From Natronosporangium sp035305625 (lineage in GTDB: Bacteria > Actinomycetota > Actinomycetes > Mycobacteriales > Micromonosporaceae), in assembly GCA_963809545.1 (NCBI GenBank), contig CAWEKD010000005.1:1054001-1118000 (forward strand): a stretch of DNA of 64,000 nucleotides. Direction: 5' to 3'. Under the pieces are notes generated by a model. The model made no database searches. It saw only the letters and a program-made list of their open reading frames with translations, and had not been told where the DNA came from. A program made the position numbers and the translations under genes. Positions 7,082-14,419 of this stretch are shown here, in pieces (positions within the stretch are counted from its first letter, which is position 1; each line of letters starts with the position of its first letter).

Positions 7082-9235
7082 ATGAGCGGGGAAACCGAGC
7101 GGCCGGGGTGGCACTATCCCCCCACCGCGCGGGAAGACGTGGTGGAGATCCGGCACGGGGTGGCGGTCGCCGACCCGTACCGCTGGTTGGAAGACCCGCA
7201 CTCTGACCGCACCCGGGAGTGGGTGGCGGCGCAGCAGGCGCTCACCGAGCGGTACCTGGCGACGTTGCCGCAGCGGGCGTGGTTCACCGAGACGTTGACC
7301 GCGCTGGTCCGTCGCCCCTCCGCCGGCACCCCGGACAAACAGGGCGGGGTCTATCTCCGTCTCCGAAACGACGGCTGGTGGGAGCAGGATCGGTTGTTCA
7401 TGGCCGAAGACCTGCCCAGCCTGCTCACCGGGGGCCGGCTGCTGTTGGATCCGGCGGAGTTCGACCCGCAGGGGCGGGTGTCGTTGCACGGGGTGTCGGT
7501 GAGCCCGGATGGCGCCTGGTTGGCGTACGGCCTCAACGAGGCCGGTAGCGACTGGATTGAGTGGCGCGTCCGGTCACTGGCCACCGGAGTGGACACTGAC
7601 GACCGGGTGACCCGGTCCAAGTTCTGCCAAGTCGAATGGCTGCCGGACGCCAGCGGCTTCTTCTATTGGGGTTACCTGGAGCAGATCGAGGCGAGCGGGG
7701 ACAACCCGGCCGCGCTCGGCGCCGGCCAGCTGCGGTTGCATCGGCTGGGCACCGATCAGGCCGACGACGAGGTGGTGTCCTACCGACCGGAGGCCCCGCG
7801 GGAACGCGCCGCCGCCCAGGTGACCGAGGACGGCCGGTGGCTGGTCCTCACGTACGTGGAAGGGACGGCCCGTCGGAACCGGGTGGCGGTCCGGCGGATC
7901 GGTCCGGACGGCCAGCTCGGCCCGCTGCAGCCGGTGGTGGCGGAACCTCGGGCCCACTATGCGCTGGCCGGCAGCGACGGCGACCTGCTCTATCTGCGCA
8001 CCGATGACGGAGCGCCCCGGTATCGACTGCTCGCGGTGGACCTGGCGGCGCTGGCGGCGGGGGAGGACGGGCAGCACGGCCCGGACGGCCCCGCCTGGCG
8101 GGAACTCGTGCCCGAGCGGCCGGAAGTGCTGAACCACGTGGAACGGGCCGGGGACGGGTTTGTGGCGATCTATCTCGACGACGCCAGCCACCGGGTCTAC
8201 CGGGTGACGCGGGACGGGAAGGCGCGGGACGAGGTCAAGCTGTCCGGCCCGGTGACCGTGCTCGGGTTGTCGGCCCGGGCCGGAGACGACGAGGTCTTCC
8301 TGGGGACGACCACGTTCGTGGAGGAGCTACGCGCCCACCGGCTCGACATGGGCACCGGGGAGATTGAGCCACTGCCACTGCCGGACTCGACGCCGTCCGG
8401 GTTCACCACCCCGCCGGTGACGGTGGAGCGGGTCCGGGCGACCAGCCGGGACGGCACCGCGGTGCCGTACTTCCTGGTCCGTCGAGCGGACCTGCCGTCC
8501 GACCGTCCCCGACCGACCCTGCTGTACGGGTACGGCGGGTTCAACCAGGCGATCACCCCGACCTTCCGGGCGGCGTGGCCGGCGTGGTTGGCCGCCGGGG
8601 GAGTGCTGGTGGTGGCCAACCTGCGCGGCGGCGGGGAGTTCGGACGGCAGTGGTACGAGGCCGGCACCCGGGAGCGGAAGCAGAACGTGTTCGACGACTT
8701 CATCGCGGTCGCCGAGCACCTGGTGGCCACCGGGGTGACCACCCGGGAGCAGTTGGCGCTGCATGGCCGCAGCAACGGCGGGTTGCTGGTCGGGGCGGTG
8801 ATGACCCAGCGGCCGGATCTGGCGGCGGTGGCCTTGCCGATGGTCGGGGTGCTGGACATGCTGCGGTTCGACCAGTTCACCATCGGCTGGGCCTGGGTGT
8901 CCGACTACGGTGATCCGCAGGTGGCGGAGGATTTCCATGTGCTGCGGGCGTATTCGCCGCTGCATCAGGTCCGCCCCGGCGTCGCGTACCCGGCCACCCT
9001 GGTGCTCACCGGCGACCACGACGACCGGGTGGTACCGGCGCACAGCTACAAGTTCGCCGCCGCCTTGCAGCACGCGCAGGCGGGGGCAGCGCCGGTGCTG
9101 ATGCGGGTGGAGCCGGCCACCGGCCATGGGGTGGGCAAGCCTCGGGGACGGGTCGCGGTCGAGACCGCGGATCTGTTGGCGTTCGCGGCCGCACACACCG
9201 GGCTGGATCCGACCGCGGCGAAGTCAGCGGGGTAG
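7082..9235 (+). CDS. prolyl oligopeptidase family serine peptidase (S9A, 717 aa)
   Basis: Cytoplasmic peptidase cleaving short proline-containing peptides. The N-terminus has the family signature VADPYRWLEDPHS. The middle is the seven-bladed propeller that gates the active site, and the C-terminal third is an alpha/beta hydrolase. Catalytic residues visible: Ser in LHGRSNGGLLVGAVMTQRPD, Asp in GDHDDRVVPAHSYKF and His in TGHGVGKP. The Ser motif is GRSNGG where many family members have GGSNGG. No signal peptide. The length is normal (about 700 aa). The start at 7082 has GGGAGGGAG upstream. The 3' end overlaps the stop of the convergent gvpK gene by 12 bp. Confidence 0.92.
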   Translation: MSGETERPGWHYPPTAREDVVEIRHGVAVADPYRWLEDPHSDRTREWVAAQQALTERYLATLPQRAWFTETLTALVRRPSAGTPDKQGGVYLRLRNDGWWEQDRLFMAEDLPSLLTGGRLLLDPAEFDPQGRVSLHGVSVSPDGAWLAYGLNEAGSDWIEWRVRSLATGVDTDDRVTRSKFCQVEWLPDASGFFYWGYLEQIEASGDNPAALGAGQLRLHRLGTDQADDEVVSYRPEAPRERAAAQVTEDGRWLVLTYVEGTARRNRVAVRRIGPDGQLGPLQPVVAEPRAHYALAGSDGDLLYLRTDDGAPRYRLLAVDLAALAAGEDGQHGPDGPAWRELVPERPEVLNHVERAGDGFVAIYLDDASHRVYRVTRDGKARDEVKLSGPVTVLGLSARAGDDEVFLGTTTFVEELRAHRLDMGTGEIEPLPLPDSTPSGFTTPPVTVERVRATSRDGTAVPYFLVRRADLPSDRPRPTLLYGYGGFNQAITPTFRAAWPAWLAAGGVLVVANLRGGGEFGRQWYEAGTRERKQNVFDDFIAVAEHLVATGVTTREQLALHGRSNGGLLVGAVMTQRPDLAAVALPMVGVLDMLRFDQFTIGWAWVSDYGDPQVAEDFHVLRAYSPLHQVRPGVAYPATLVLTGDHDDRVVPAHSYKFAAALQHAQAGAAPVLMRVEPATGHGVGKPRGRVAVETADLLAFAAAHTGLDPTAAKSAG

Positions 9236-9511
9236 CAGCGGCCCCAGCGGCCCCAGGTCGAGGTTCAGGTCCTCTTCGGTCAGACCGAAGTAGTCCCGGA
9301 GCTCGGCCATGGTCTGCTCCAGGTCCAGCAGGGTGCTGCCCAAGCGCTCCACCTGCTCCTCGGAGAGGTCGCCGTACTCCAGTCGCCGCAGCGCCTGGCG
9401 CTCCATCAGCTGTCGCAGCAGCTCGACGATGGTCAACACCAGCGCGACCAGGCCCTGCTCCGGGGAGTCCACCTCCACCCGGGAGCGGCCGAGTAGGTCA
9501 GAGGTGGTCAT
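9224..9511 (-). CDS. gvpK: gas vesicle protein GvpK (95 aa)
   Basis: Last gene of the leftward gas-vesicle operon. It contains the family core LVALVLTIVELLRQLMERQA and LRRLEYGDLSEEQVERLGST, ending LRDYFGLTEEDLNLDLGPLG, all typical for GvpK, an accessory protein needed for vesicle assembly. The ATG at 9511 is preferred over the in-frame GTG at 9517 because GGAG lies five bases before it. It overlaps the end of gvpS by 14 bp and ends head-on against the prolyl oligopeptidase gene. Confidence 0.9.
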   Translation of the reverse strand: MTTSDLLGRSRVEVDSPEQGLVALVLTIVELLRQLMERQALRRLEYGDLSEEQVERLGSTLLDLEQTMAELRDYFGLTEEDLNLDLGPLGPLLPR

Positions 9512-9797
9512 GGTCACTCCACGGGTCCGCGGGGGTGGGGCCGGTCGGCGGGCGGGGCAGGCCGTACAGGTCCGGCCGTACCGCCGAGATCAGCGCCCGC
9601 AGCGAGACGTGCACCAGGTCGATGTCGGCGATGGAGAGGGTGACCTCACCGGTCAACACCACTCCCTTGGCGAGGACCCGGTCGAGCAGATCCACCAGCG
9701 CCACCGGTTCTTCCGCCAGCAGCCCGGGCGGGTACGGGTGGACCGGGTCGCCCTCCACCGGCCCGACCGCGGTCGGCAGCTGGGTCTGACCGGTCAT
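9498..9797 (-). CDS. gvpS: gas vesicle protein GvpS (GvpA-family, 99 aa)
   Basis: A GvpA/J/M-superfamily protein. Its core VALVDLLDRVLAKGVVLTGE followed by IADIDLVHVSLRALISAV is the amphipathic helix-strand-strand-helix of vesicle wall proteins, but the sequence differs from GvpA and fits the actinobacterial GvpS position between gvpL and gvpK. It probably acts in nucleation of vesicle assembly rather than as the main wall protein. The ATG at 9797 overlaps the gvpL stop by four bases (ATGA), implying coupled translation. GvpJ/GvpS assignment rests on gene order as much as sequence. Confidence 0.8.
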   Translation of the reverse strand: MTGQTQLPTAVGPVEGDPVHPYPPGLLAEEPVALVDLLDRVLAKGVVLTGEVTLSIADIDLVHVSLRALISAVRPDLYGLPRPPTGPTPADPWSDHDHL

Positions 9798-10558
9798 GGC
9801 GACTCCTCCGGAATGAAGGAGTACGCCGGCCACGGGCCGGTCAACCGCAGCCGCAGCCCCGGATTGGCCTCCGCACACTGCTGGACGGCCGTGCGGAACT
9901 CCGCCACCCGGTGGTTGTCCACCAGATAGGTGGAGTTGCGGATCAGCCTCGCCTTGTCGTCGTCACCGGCCCCGGTCGACTTCGGATGGGCCACCGCCAC
10001 CGCCAGCGGGGCCAGGGTCTGTTCGATCTGCTGGACCTGGGCGAGCGCCGCCGCCCGCGCCTGCTGTTGCCGGATGCGCTCCTGGCGGCGCCGCAACAGG
10101 TAGGCGGTGCCGGGGCGCCCCGCTACCACCGCCCCCACCGGTTCCGGGGTGGTCGGGTTCGGCTCCGGGGCGGCCTGATAGATCCGGAGGCCCCATTCTG
10201 CCCGCCCCCGCACCCGGGCCAACGCCGCGGTCAGGTGGTCGGTGCGTTGCCGAAGCAGCTGCCGGACCCGGTCGTCGTCGCTGAAGACGGTCCCCAATCG
10301 AAGTGGCACCACCGGGGCGTGGGGCAGCAGGGCGGCCACCACCCGGTGGTGGCCCCGCACCAGCTGGGCCAACTCGTCGGTGGGGGCGCCGGTCGGGTCC
10401 CGCTCCAGCCAGCGCCGCGGCACCGATCCGACCACCGCGCCGATCGGTGCCTCCGCCAGCAACCGGAGCGGTTCGCCGGCCACCCCGGTCAGGTCGGCCA
10501 ACGGTGGAGCGGAGTCGGCCGGCACCACCGCGTACAACCAACTGGCCAGATCAGTCAT
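9794..10558 (-). CDS. gvpL: gas vesicle protein GvpL/GvpF family (254 aa)
   Basis: Begins MTDLASWLYAVVPADSAPP, the typical YAVV start of GvpF/GvpL, and carries the conserved APVVPLRLGTVFSDDDRVRQ and, near the end, a STYLVDNHRVAEFR stretch of the family. GvpL-type proteins are minor components that interact with GvpA during nucleation. It overlaps gvpJ by 8 bp and gvpS by 4 bp. Placed as GvpL because it follows gvpJ; the other GvpF/L paralogue, at 11495-12334, follows gvpA and is called GvpF. Confidence 0.85.
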   Translation of the reverse strand: MTDLASWLYAVVPADSAPPLADLTGVAGEPLRLLAEAPIGAVVGSVPRRWLERDPTGAPTDELAQLVRGHHRVVAALLPHAPVVPLRLGTVFSDDDRVRQLLRQRTDHLTAALARVRGRAEWGLRIYQAAPEPNPTTPEPVGAVVAGRPGTAYLLRRRQERIRQQQARAAALAQVQQIEQTLAPLAVAVAHPKSTGAGDDDKARLIRNSTYLVDNHRVAEFRTAVQQCAEANPGLRLRLTGPWPAYSFIPEESP

Positions 10559-10901
10559 AGTCCGCCTCCCTGGTCCGCGCCGCCTGGTCGTCCTGGTCGT
10601 CGGAGCGCGCTTGGCCGCTCTCCAGTCGGCGTTCGGCCGCGCGGGAAGACAGCATCGGATCGTGCTCCCACCAGTCGATCCCCAGCTCCCGGGCCCGGTC
10701 CACGGAGGCGACCACGAGCCGGAGCCGAATCGTGAGTAGCTCGATGTCCACCAGGTTGACCCGGATATCTCCGGCGATCACGATCCCCTTGTCCAGGACC
10801 CGCTCCAGCACATCGGCCAGATTGGACGGTTCGGGGCGTAGCAGCGAGGGATCAGCGGGAGTGTGTTGCCAGGTAACGGTTTCGGGCAGGGAACTAGTCA
10901 C
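10551..10901 (-). CDS. gvpJ: gas vesicle protein GvpJ (GvpA-family, 116 aa)
   Basis: A GvpA-superfamily protein with core LADVLERVLDKGIVIAGDIR, NLVDIELLTIRLRLVVASVD and the GIDWWEHDP tail characteristic of actinobacterial GvpJ. It is a minor wall or tip-nucleating component. The GTG at 10901 is chosen because it overlaps the gvpO stop (GTGA) and has GGAGGAG just upstream; a GTG at 10907 is possible. The C-terminal 40 residues are charged and poorly conserved. Confidence 0.85.
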   Translation of the reverse strand: MTSSLPETVTWQHTPADPSLLRPEPSNLADVLERVLDKGIVIAGDIRVNLVDIELLTIRLRLVVASVDRARELGIDWWEHDPMLSSRAAERRLESGQARSDDQDDQAARTREADYD

Positions 10902-11218
10902 ATCCACTCCTCCCCGACCCGGCCCCGGTGGTAGCGGCGCACCCGCCGGAACCCGACCGGTTCCCCGCTGTGATCCAGAGTCACTTCGTAGCAGCCGATC
11001 ACGTCGGTAGTGGCCGGCACCCGGGCCAGCTCGAGGAGCTCCCCGGTGACGGTCCAACCGTCCTCGGTGCGCTCCACCCCACTGATCACCTCAGGGGTTT
11101 GACCGAGCATTTCGTTCAGGTACTCCACCGCCTGCGTGGCGGCTTGCCGGGCATCGATACCGGAGTTCTGCTCCGACCCGTTGTCGTGTTCCCGAGGCCG
11201 CTCACCCTTGCCCGCCAT
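10898..11218 (-). CDS. gvpO: gas vesicle protein GvpO (106 aa)
   Basis: Contains AATQAVEYLNEMLGQTPEVI, GVERTEDGWTVTGELLELAR and VIGCYEVTLDHSGEPVGFRR then YHRGRV, which is the complete GvpO domain. GvpO is an accessory factor needed for normal vesicle formation. The acidic N-terminus is longer than the domain. The gene starts 9 bp after the gvpG stop, with AAGGATGAGG upstream, and overlaps gvpJ by 4 bp. Confidence 0.88.
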   Translation of the reverse strand: MAGKGERPREHDNGSEQNSGIDARQAATQAVEYLNEMLGQTPEVISGVERTEDGWTVTGELLELARVPATTDVIGCYEVTLDHSGEPVGFRRVRRYHRGRVGEEWM

Positions 11219-11227
11219 CGCGTCGCC

Positions 11228-11482
11228 TCATCCTTTCTCCCGCTCCGGGTCCGGTCCCGCCGGCAGCTCCGGTTCCGGACCGTCCTTCAGCTCCGCTACC
11301 AGTGCGGCGTACCGCTCGGGGGTGAGGTCACCGCTGCGTACCGCCTCATCGAGATCGGCGAGCCGGCTGACGGTTATCTCCTGCCTGGTCAGGTCCGCCT
11401 CCGCCTCCTGCCGGATCTGTTCGGCCAACCAGAGCACCCCTCGCACCGGGGTCAGCGGCCAGGTCAGCAAGAAGCTGAACAT
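11228..11482 (-). CDS. gvpG: gas vesicle protein GvpG (84 aa)
   Basis: Starts MFSFLLTWPLTPVRGVLWLA and continues with EQIRQEAEADL, the standard GvpG pattern: a short hydrophobic N-terminus followed by a charged helical stretch. GvpG is a minor component interacting with GvpF/L and GvpA. It sits 12 bp after gvpF, with AAGGAG before the ATG. The length is normal for the family. Confidence 0.88.
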   Translation of the reverse strand: MFSFLLTWPLTPVRGVLWLAEQIRQEAEADLTRQEITVSRLADLDEAVRSGDLTPERYAALVAELKDGPEPELPAGPDPEREKG

Positions 11483-11494
11483 CGCATCGGCTCC

Positions 11495-12334
11495 TTACCG
11501 GTCATCAAGGACGGTCGGTCCGCCGATGGTGTCCGTGGCGAGCTCATCCGCAAAGTGGTACGCCGCCATGGGGCCGAGCACCTGCAGCCGGGCCCGCTCC
11601 CGCCAGCGGTGGGCCAAGGTGGCGGCGGCCGCCTCGAACTCACTGATGCGGGAGCGCGCCACCAGGCACACCACATCCCCGACTCGTTCGGGGTCAGTTC
11701 CGGGGTCCGGCACTACGTGGATCCGGGCCGCGTGCTCGCGGACGGTCTCCACCACCGCCGCCAGGTCCGGGCTCCGTTTACCGGCCACCGCGGCGGCGAC
11801 CAGCTCGCCGAGTTGGAGCCGCCCCGCGCCGTCCCGGCCGGGCGGCTGTCGCCGTACCCGCTGGTGCAGCCGCGCCAGCCGGGGCTGCTCGACGAGCACC
11901 TCCCGCACCACCGCGTCCGGGCGGTACCGCATCCGCAGCACCAGCTGGACCAGGCCGGTCAGCGCGGCCAGCGCAGCGGTGTAGGTGTCGTAGCGAAGGG
12001 CCAACACCTCGGTGGCGACCGCCGTCGGCGTGGCCAGGATGGTGCCGAACCGGATCGGCAACACCGGGCCGGTGGCGGCGAGCCGATCCAGCGTGTCGGC
12101 GTACCCGAGCAGCTGCGCGGTCGGGCGGTGCGGCGGAGGTGGAACAGGGCGGATCAGCCCGGCCAGCTCCCGGTGGTACACGAACTGGCAGCCGGGCGGC
12201 AGGTCGTCCAAGGCCGCTGCGGCCAGCTCCCTCGACAGGATCCCGTACAGGTAGCAGGGGTGCTGCGCGGGATCATCGGAGAGGCCGGGACCTCCGTCGG
12301 GGGGAGCGGACAGCGTACCGGGACGGGTGCTCAT
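11495..12334 (-). CDS. gvpF: gas vesicle protein GvpF/GvpL family (279 aa)
   Basis: Contains CYLYGILSRELAAAALDDLP near the start, VLPIRFGTILATPTAVATEV in the middle and AAYHFADE close to the end, the blocks expected for GvpF/L. About 25 residues of low-complexity sequence precede the domain. It starts at 12334, overlapping the gvpA stop by four bases (ATGA). Called GvpF because it directly follows gvpA, as in other actinobacterial clusters. Confidence 0.86.
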   Translation of the reverse strand: MSTRPGTLSAPPDGGPGLSDDPAQHPCYLYGILSRELAAAALDDLPPGCQFVYHRELAGLIRPVPPPPHRPTAQLLGYADTLDRLAATGPVLPIRFGTILATPTAVATEVLALRYDTYTAALAALTGLVQLVLRMRYRPDAVVREVLVEQPRLARLHQRVRRQPPGRDGAGRLQLGELVAAAVAGKRSPDLAAVVETVREHAARIHVVPDPGTDPERVGDVVCLVARSRISEFEAAAATLAHRWRERARLQVLGPMAAYHFADELATDTIGGPTVLDDR

Positions 12335-12726
12335 CCTTCACCCCGTTCCGACTTTCCCTTGCCGCCGCCGAGCTTTTCCTTCACCTTGTCCTTGGCTTCC
12401 CCGACCTTCTCCTGCACTCCCTCGGCCGCACCCCGCACCTTCCGCTGGCTGCCACCTTCGACCGCCCCGCCGAGCAGTTCCGGCACCCCGGTGGTGGGGG
12501 CGGGTGCGAGCACCACCCGGTCGACGGTCTCGGCCCACCGCAGATAGGTGTCCACACTGGCCACAACGATGCGGGCGTCGATGGTGAGCAACTCCAGGCC
12601 GAGCAGTGAGACCCGGACAAACGCGTCTACTACCAGTCCTTTGTCAAGGATGATGTCGACGACTTCGGCCAAGCCGCTGGCGCGTGGGCGCTCCAGGTAT
12701 TGGTTAGTGCTCGTCACTACCGTCAC
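12331..12726 (-). CDS. gvpA: gas vesicle structural protein GvpA (131 aa, long C-terminal tail)
   Basis: The main wall protein candidate. Residues about 17-65 (LAEVVDIILDKGLVVDAFVR, VSLLGLELLTIDARIVVASV, DTYLRWAE) are the conserved GvpA fold that polymerises into the hydrophobic-inside vesicle shell. The last 60 residues are Lys/Glu/Gly-rich (EKVGEAKDKVKEKLGGGKGK) and lie outside the fold, as in other actinobacterial GvpA proteins. The GTG at 12726 has GGAGG nine bases upstream; a GTG at 12717 is an alternative. It overlaps the upstream SRPBCC gene by 23 bp. Only one GvpA with this motif set is present. Confidence 0.9.
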   Translation of the reverse strand: MTVVTSTNQYLERPRASGLAEVVDIILDKGLVVDAFVRVSLLGLELLTIDARIVVASVDTYLRWAETVDRVVLAPAPTTGVPELLGGAVEGGSQRKVRGAAEGVQEKVGEAKDKVKEKLGGGKGKSERGEG

Positions 12727-13615
12727 GCGTACCGCCCTCCGCTTCCTCCGCGGACGACGGTTGCTCGGCTGACTCCCCGTCCCGCGGTGGCTCGCTGGTC
12801 ACCTCGCTGTCGTGGATCTCGCCGCGCCAACCCTGCACCTCCTCTGGGTGCAGAGCCACCTGGGTCATCACGTGCCGCCGGAAGTGCTTGAGTTCCAAGC
12901 GGACCCGTCGGCCCTGGGCGCGCCAGAGATTCGCAGTCTTCTCAAAGAAGCCCTGCGGGTAGTATTCCAGCACCACCAGGATTTTTGTCAGGTTTGGCCC
13001 AATTTCGTGGAAAGTCACCGTGCCGTTGACGTACCCCTTGGCCCCCTCCGACTGCCATACGATCCGCTGGTCCGGGACCTGATCGATGATGGTGGACTTC
13101 CAGTCCCGGTGCGACCAGAGGATCTTGCCGCGCCACTTCAGCTCGGTGTCCGACTCCTGCTCGACCTTCTCCACCTGCTTCATGAAGCCGGGGAAGTCAG
13201 TGAACTGCGTCCACTGGTTGTAGGCGACGCTGACCGGTACGCCGATGTCGATGTCCTCGACGATGTTGGTCACCTTGGCGTGGCCCCCACTGGTAGCCCC
13301 GCCGCCGCCCGCCGCCTCCTTGACCTTCTCGGTGGCCTGCTGGGCGGTCTGCTTGGCGGTCTCCACCCCGGCCCCGGCCACCTTCTTGGCCACCCCACCG
13401 GCGCCGCCTGCGGCACCGCCGATCATCTCTTTACCCTTGTCCAGCAACGCGCTGGTCGCTTTTTGCCCGAGCCCACCAAGCCGGCCCGTCATCTGTTGGG
13501 TGACCCGTTTCCCGGCCACCTTCATCAGCTCTCCCAGCTCGGACTTCAATCGGTCCGTAGGGAGTTTGTCGGCGATCTTCTCACGGGTCGAAGTCTGTTC
13601 GGCCACCTGCCTCAC
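12704..13615 (-). CDS. gas-vesicle-cluster SRPBCC protein (GvpZ-like, 303 aa)
   Basis: The N-terminal 110 residues form a charged, Gly/Ala-rich region (KIADKLPTDRLKSELGELM, TAKQTAQQATEKVKEAAGG-like). Residues about 120-260 are a SRPBCC/cyclase-dehydrase domain: IDIGVPVSVAYNQWTQFTDF, FPGFMKQVEKVEQ, then GTVTFHEIGPNLTKILVVLE. Streptomycete gas-vesicle clusters carry a comparable cyclase-like gene called gvpZ. Its role in vesicle formation is unknown; lipid or hydrophobic-surface handling is a guess. Starts with GTG at 13615, overlapping the preceding stop by four bases, and overlaps gvpA by 23 bp, so translation of the structural protein is coupled to it. Confidence 0.78.
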   Translation of the reverse strand: MRQVAEQTSTREKIADKLPTDRLKSELGELMKVAGKRVTQQMTGRLGGLGQKATSALLDKGKEMIGGAAGGAGGVAKKVAGAGVETAKQTAQQATEKVKEAAGGGGATSGGHAKVTNIVEDIDIGVPVSVAYNQWTQFTDFPGFMKQVEKVEQESDTELKWRGKILWSHRDWKSTIIDQVPDQRIVWQSEGAKGYVNGTVTFHEIGPNLTKILVVLEYYPQGFFEKTANLWRAQGRRVRLELKHFRRHVMTQVALHPEEVQGWRGEIHDSEVTSEPPRDGESAEQPSSAEEAEGGTRDGSDEH

Positions 13616-14280
13616 CTCCGTCCGCGGACGCCGGTCGGCCGCCCACTCACCCGAGCACTCGGAGACCGGCGGGAGTGGTCATCCCCCGAACCGCCCTGGC
13701 CACGGCGGTCACGGTCGGGCGGATTGCCCGTTGCCTCAGCCGACGCCTCCTCGGTCGCGGCGGTTTCTTTGTGGGCCGGCGCACCGCCCGGTGGCTTCAC
13801 GTCGCTGGCGGCGGTATCCGACTCTTCGTCGGCTGGTTTCTCCGGCTCTTCCTCCGCCTTCGGTTCGTCTTCCGCCTCGGCCTCCGGCTTTTCTTCGGTC
13901 TCGGCCTCCGGCTCCTCCTCGGCCTCGGCCTGCGGCTCTTCTTCCGCCTCGCCCTCTGGTTCCTCCTCGGCCTCGCCCTCCGGCTCCTCCTTCGCCTCGG
14001 CCTCCGGTTCCTCCTTGGCTGCTGCCTCCTCCGGCTCGCCCTCCGCCGGTTTGTGGCCGTCAGCTCGCAGAGACTCGGTGGTGGCATGGATGCGTTCGGT
14101 CAATCCCTCCATGCCGGTGTGGAGCGCGCCCACCACCGCCTCCCGGCCCTGACCGATGAGTTTGCGGACTTCCGGGGAGGAACCCACCGCTGCCAACGCC
14201 AACAACCAGCGGGCCTTCCGGAATCGCCCGAGCAGATAACCGCCGGCCAAGCCCAACGCGACCCGGGTACGGGTTTCCAT
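13612..14280 (-). CDS. acidic-repeat accessory protein, first gene of the gas vesicle operon (GvpY-like, 222 aa)
   Basis: The first 60 residues (METRTRVALGLAGGYLLGRF, then RKARWLLALAAVGSSPEVRK) contain a short hydrophobic segment and resemble the first part of proteins annotated near actinobacterial gas-vesicle clusters. Residues about 80-160 are built almost only of Glu, Ala, Pro and Lys in repeats such as EPEAEAEEE, forming an acidic, disordered tract. The position matches gvpY of Streptomyces. The ATG at 14280 has GGAGG 11 bases upstream; an ATG at 14334 would add 18 residues. The function is unknown. Confidence 0.62.
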   Translation of the reverse strand: METRTRVALGLAGGYLLGRFRKARWLLALAAVGSSPEVRKLIGQGREAVVGALHTGMEGLTERIHATTESLRADGHKPAEGEPEEAAAKEEPEAEAKEEPEGEAEEEPEGEAEEEPQAEAEEEPEAETEEKPEAEAEDEPKAEEEPEKPADEESDTAASDVKPPGGAPAHKETAATEEASAEATGNPPDRDRRGQGGSGDDHSRRSPSARVSGRPTGVRGRR

Positions 14281-14353
14281 CGCTACCGCCACCTCCGACT
14301 GGGTGTTCGACTCGCCCGGGCTGACATGCGCCACACCGGGCGATCCCCGAGAC

Positions 14354-14381
14354 GGTTACCCGGACCGGGGAGACCGGAAAC
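14354..14381 (-). promoter_or_regulatory. putative SigB-type stress promoter of the gas vesicle operon
   Basis: Read leftward, GTTT (14381-14378) is followed after 16 bases by GGGTAACC (14361-14354), matching the general-stress sigma pattern GNNT-N14-16-GGGTA. The predicted start of transcription, near 14349, lies about 70 bases before the first gvp-cluster ATG at 14280. No other promoter-like element stands out before this operon. Confidence 0.5.
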
Positions 14382-14419
14382 TGCCCCAGCCGGCCGGTGA
14401 CCCTTCCTAGACTGAAGTC

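Noticed and set aside
13797..14087. Arg/Pro-rich frames opposite the acidic repeat of the first gas-vesicle gene
   Set aside because: They are shadows of the Glu/Ala/Pro repeat and of extreme codon bias, not genes.
9224..14334. Rightward frames across the gas-vesicle operon (for example 10928-12547)
   Set aside because: They are long only because of G/C bias; all recognised gvp families lie on the other strand.
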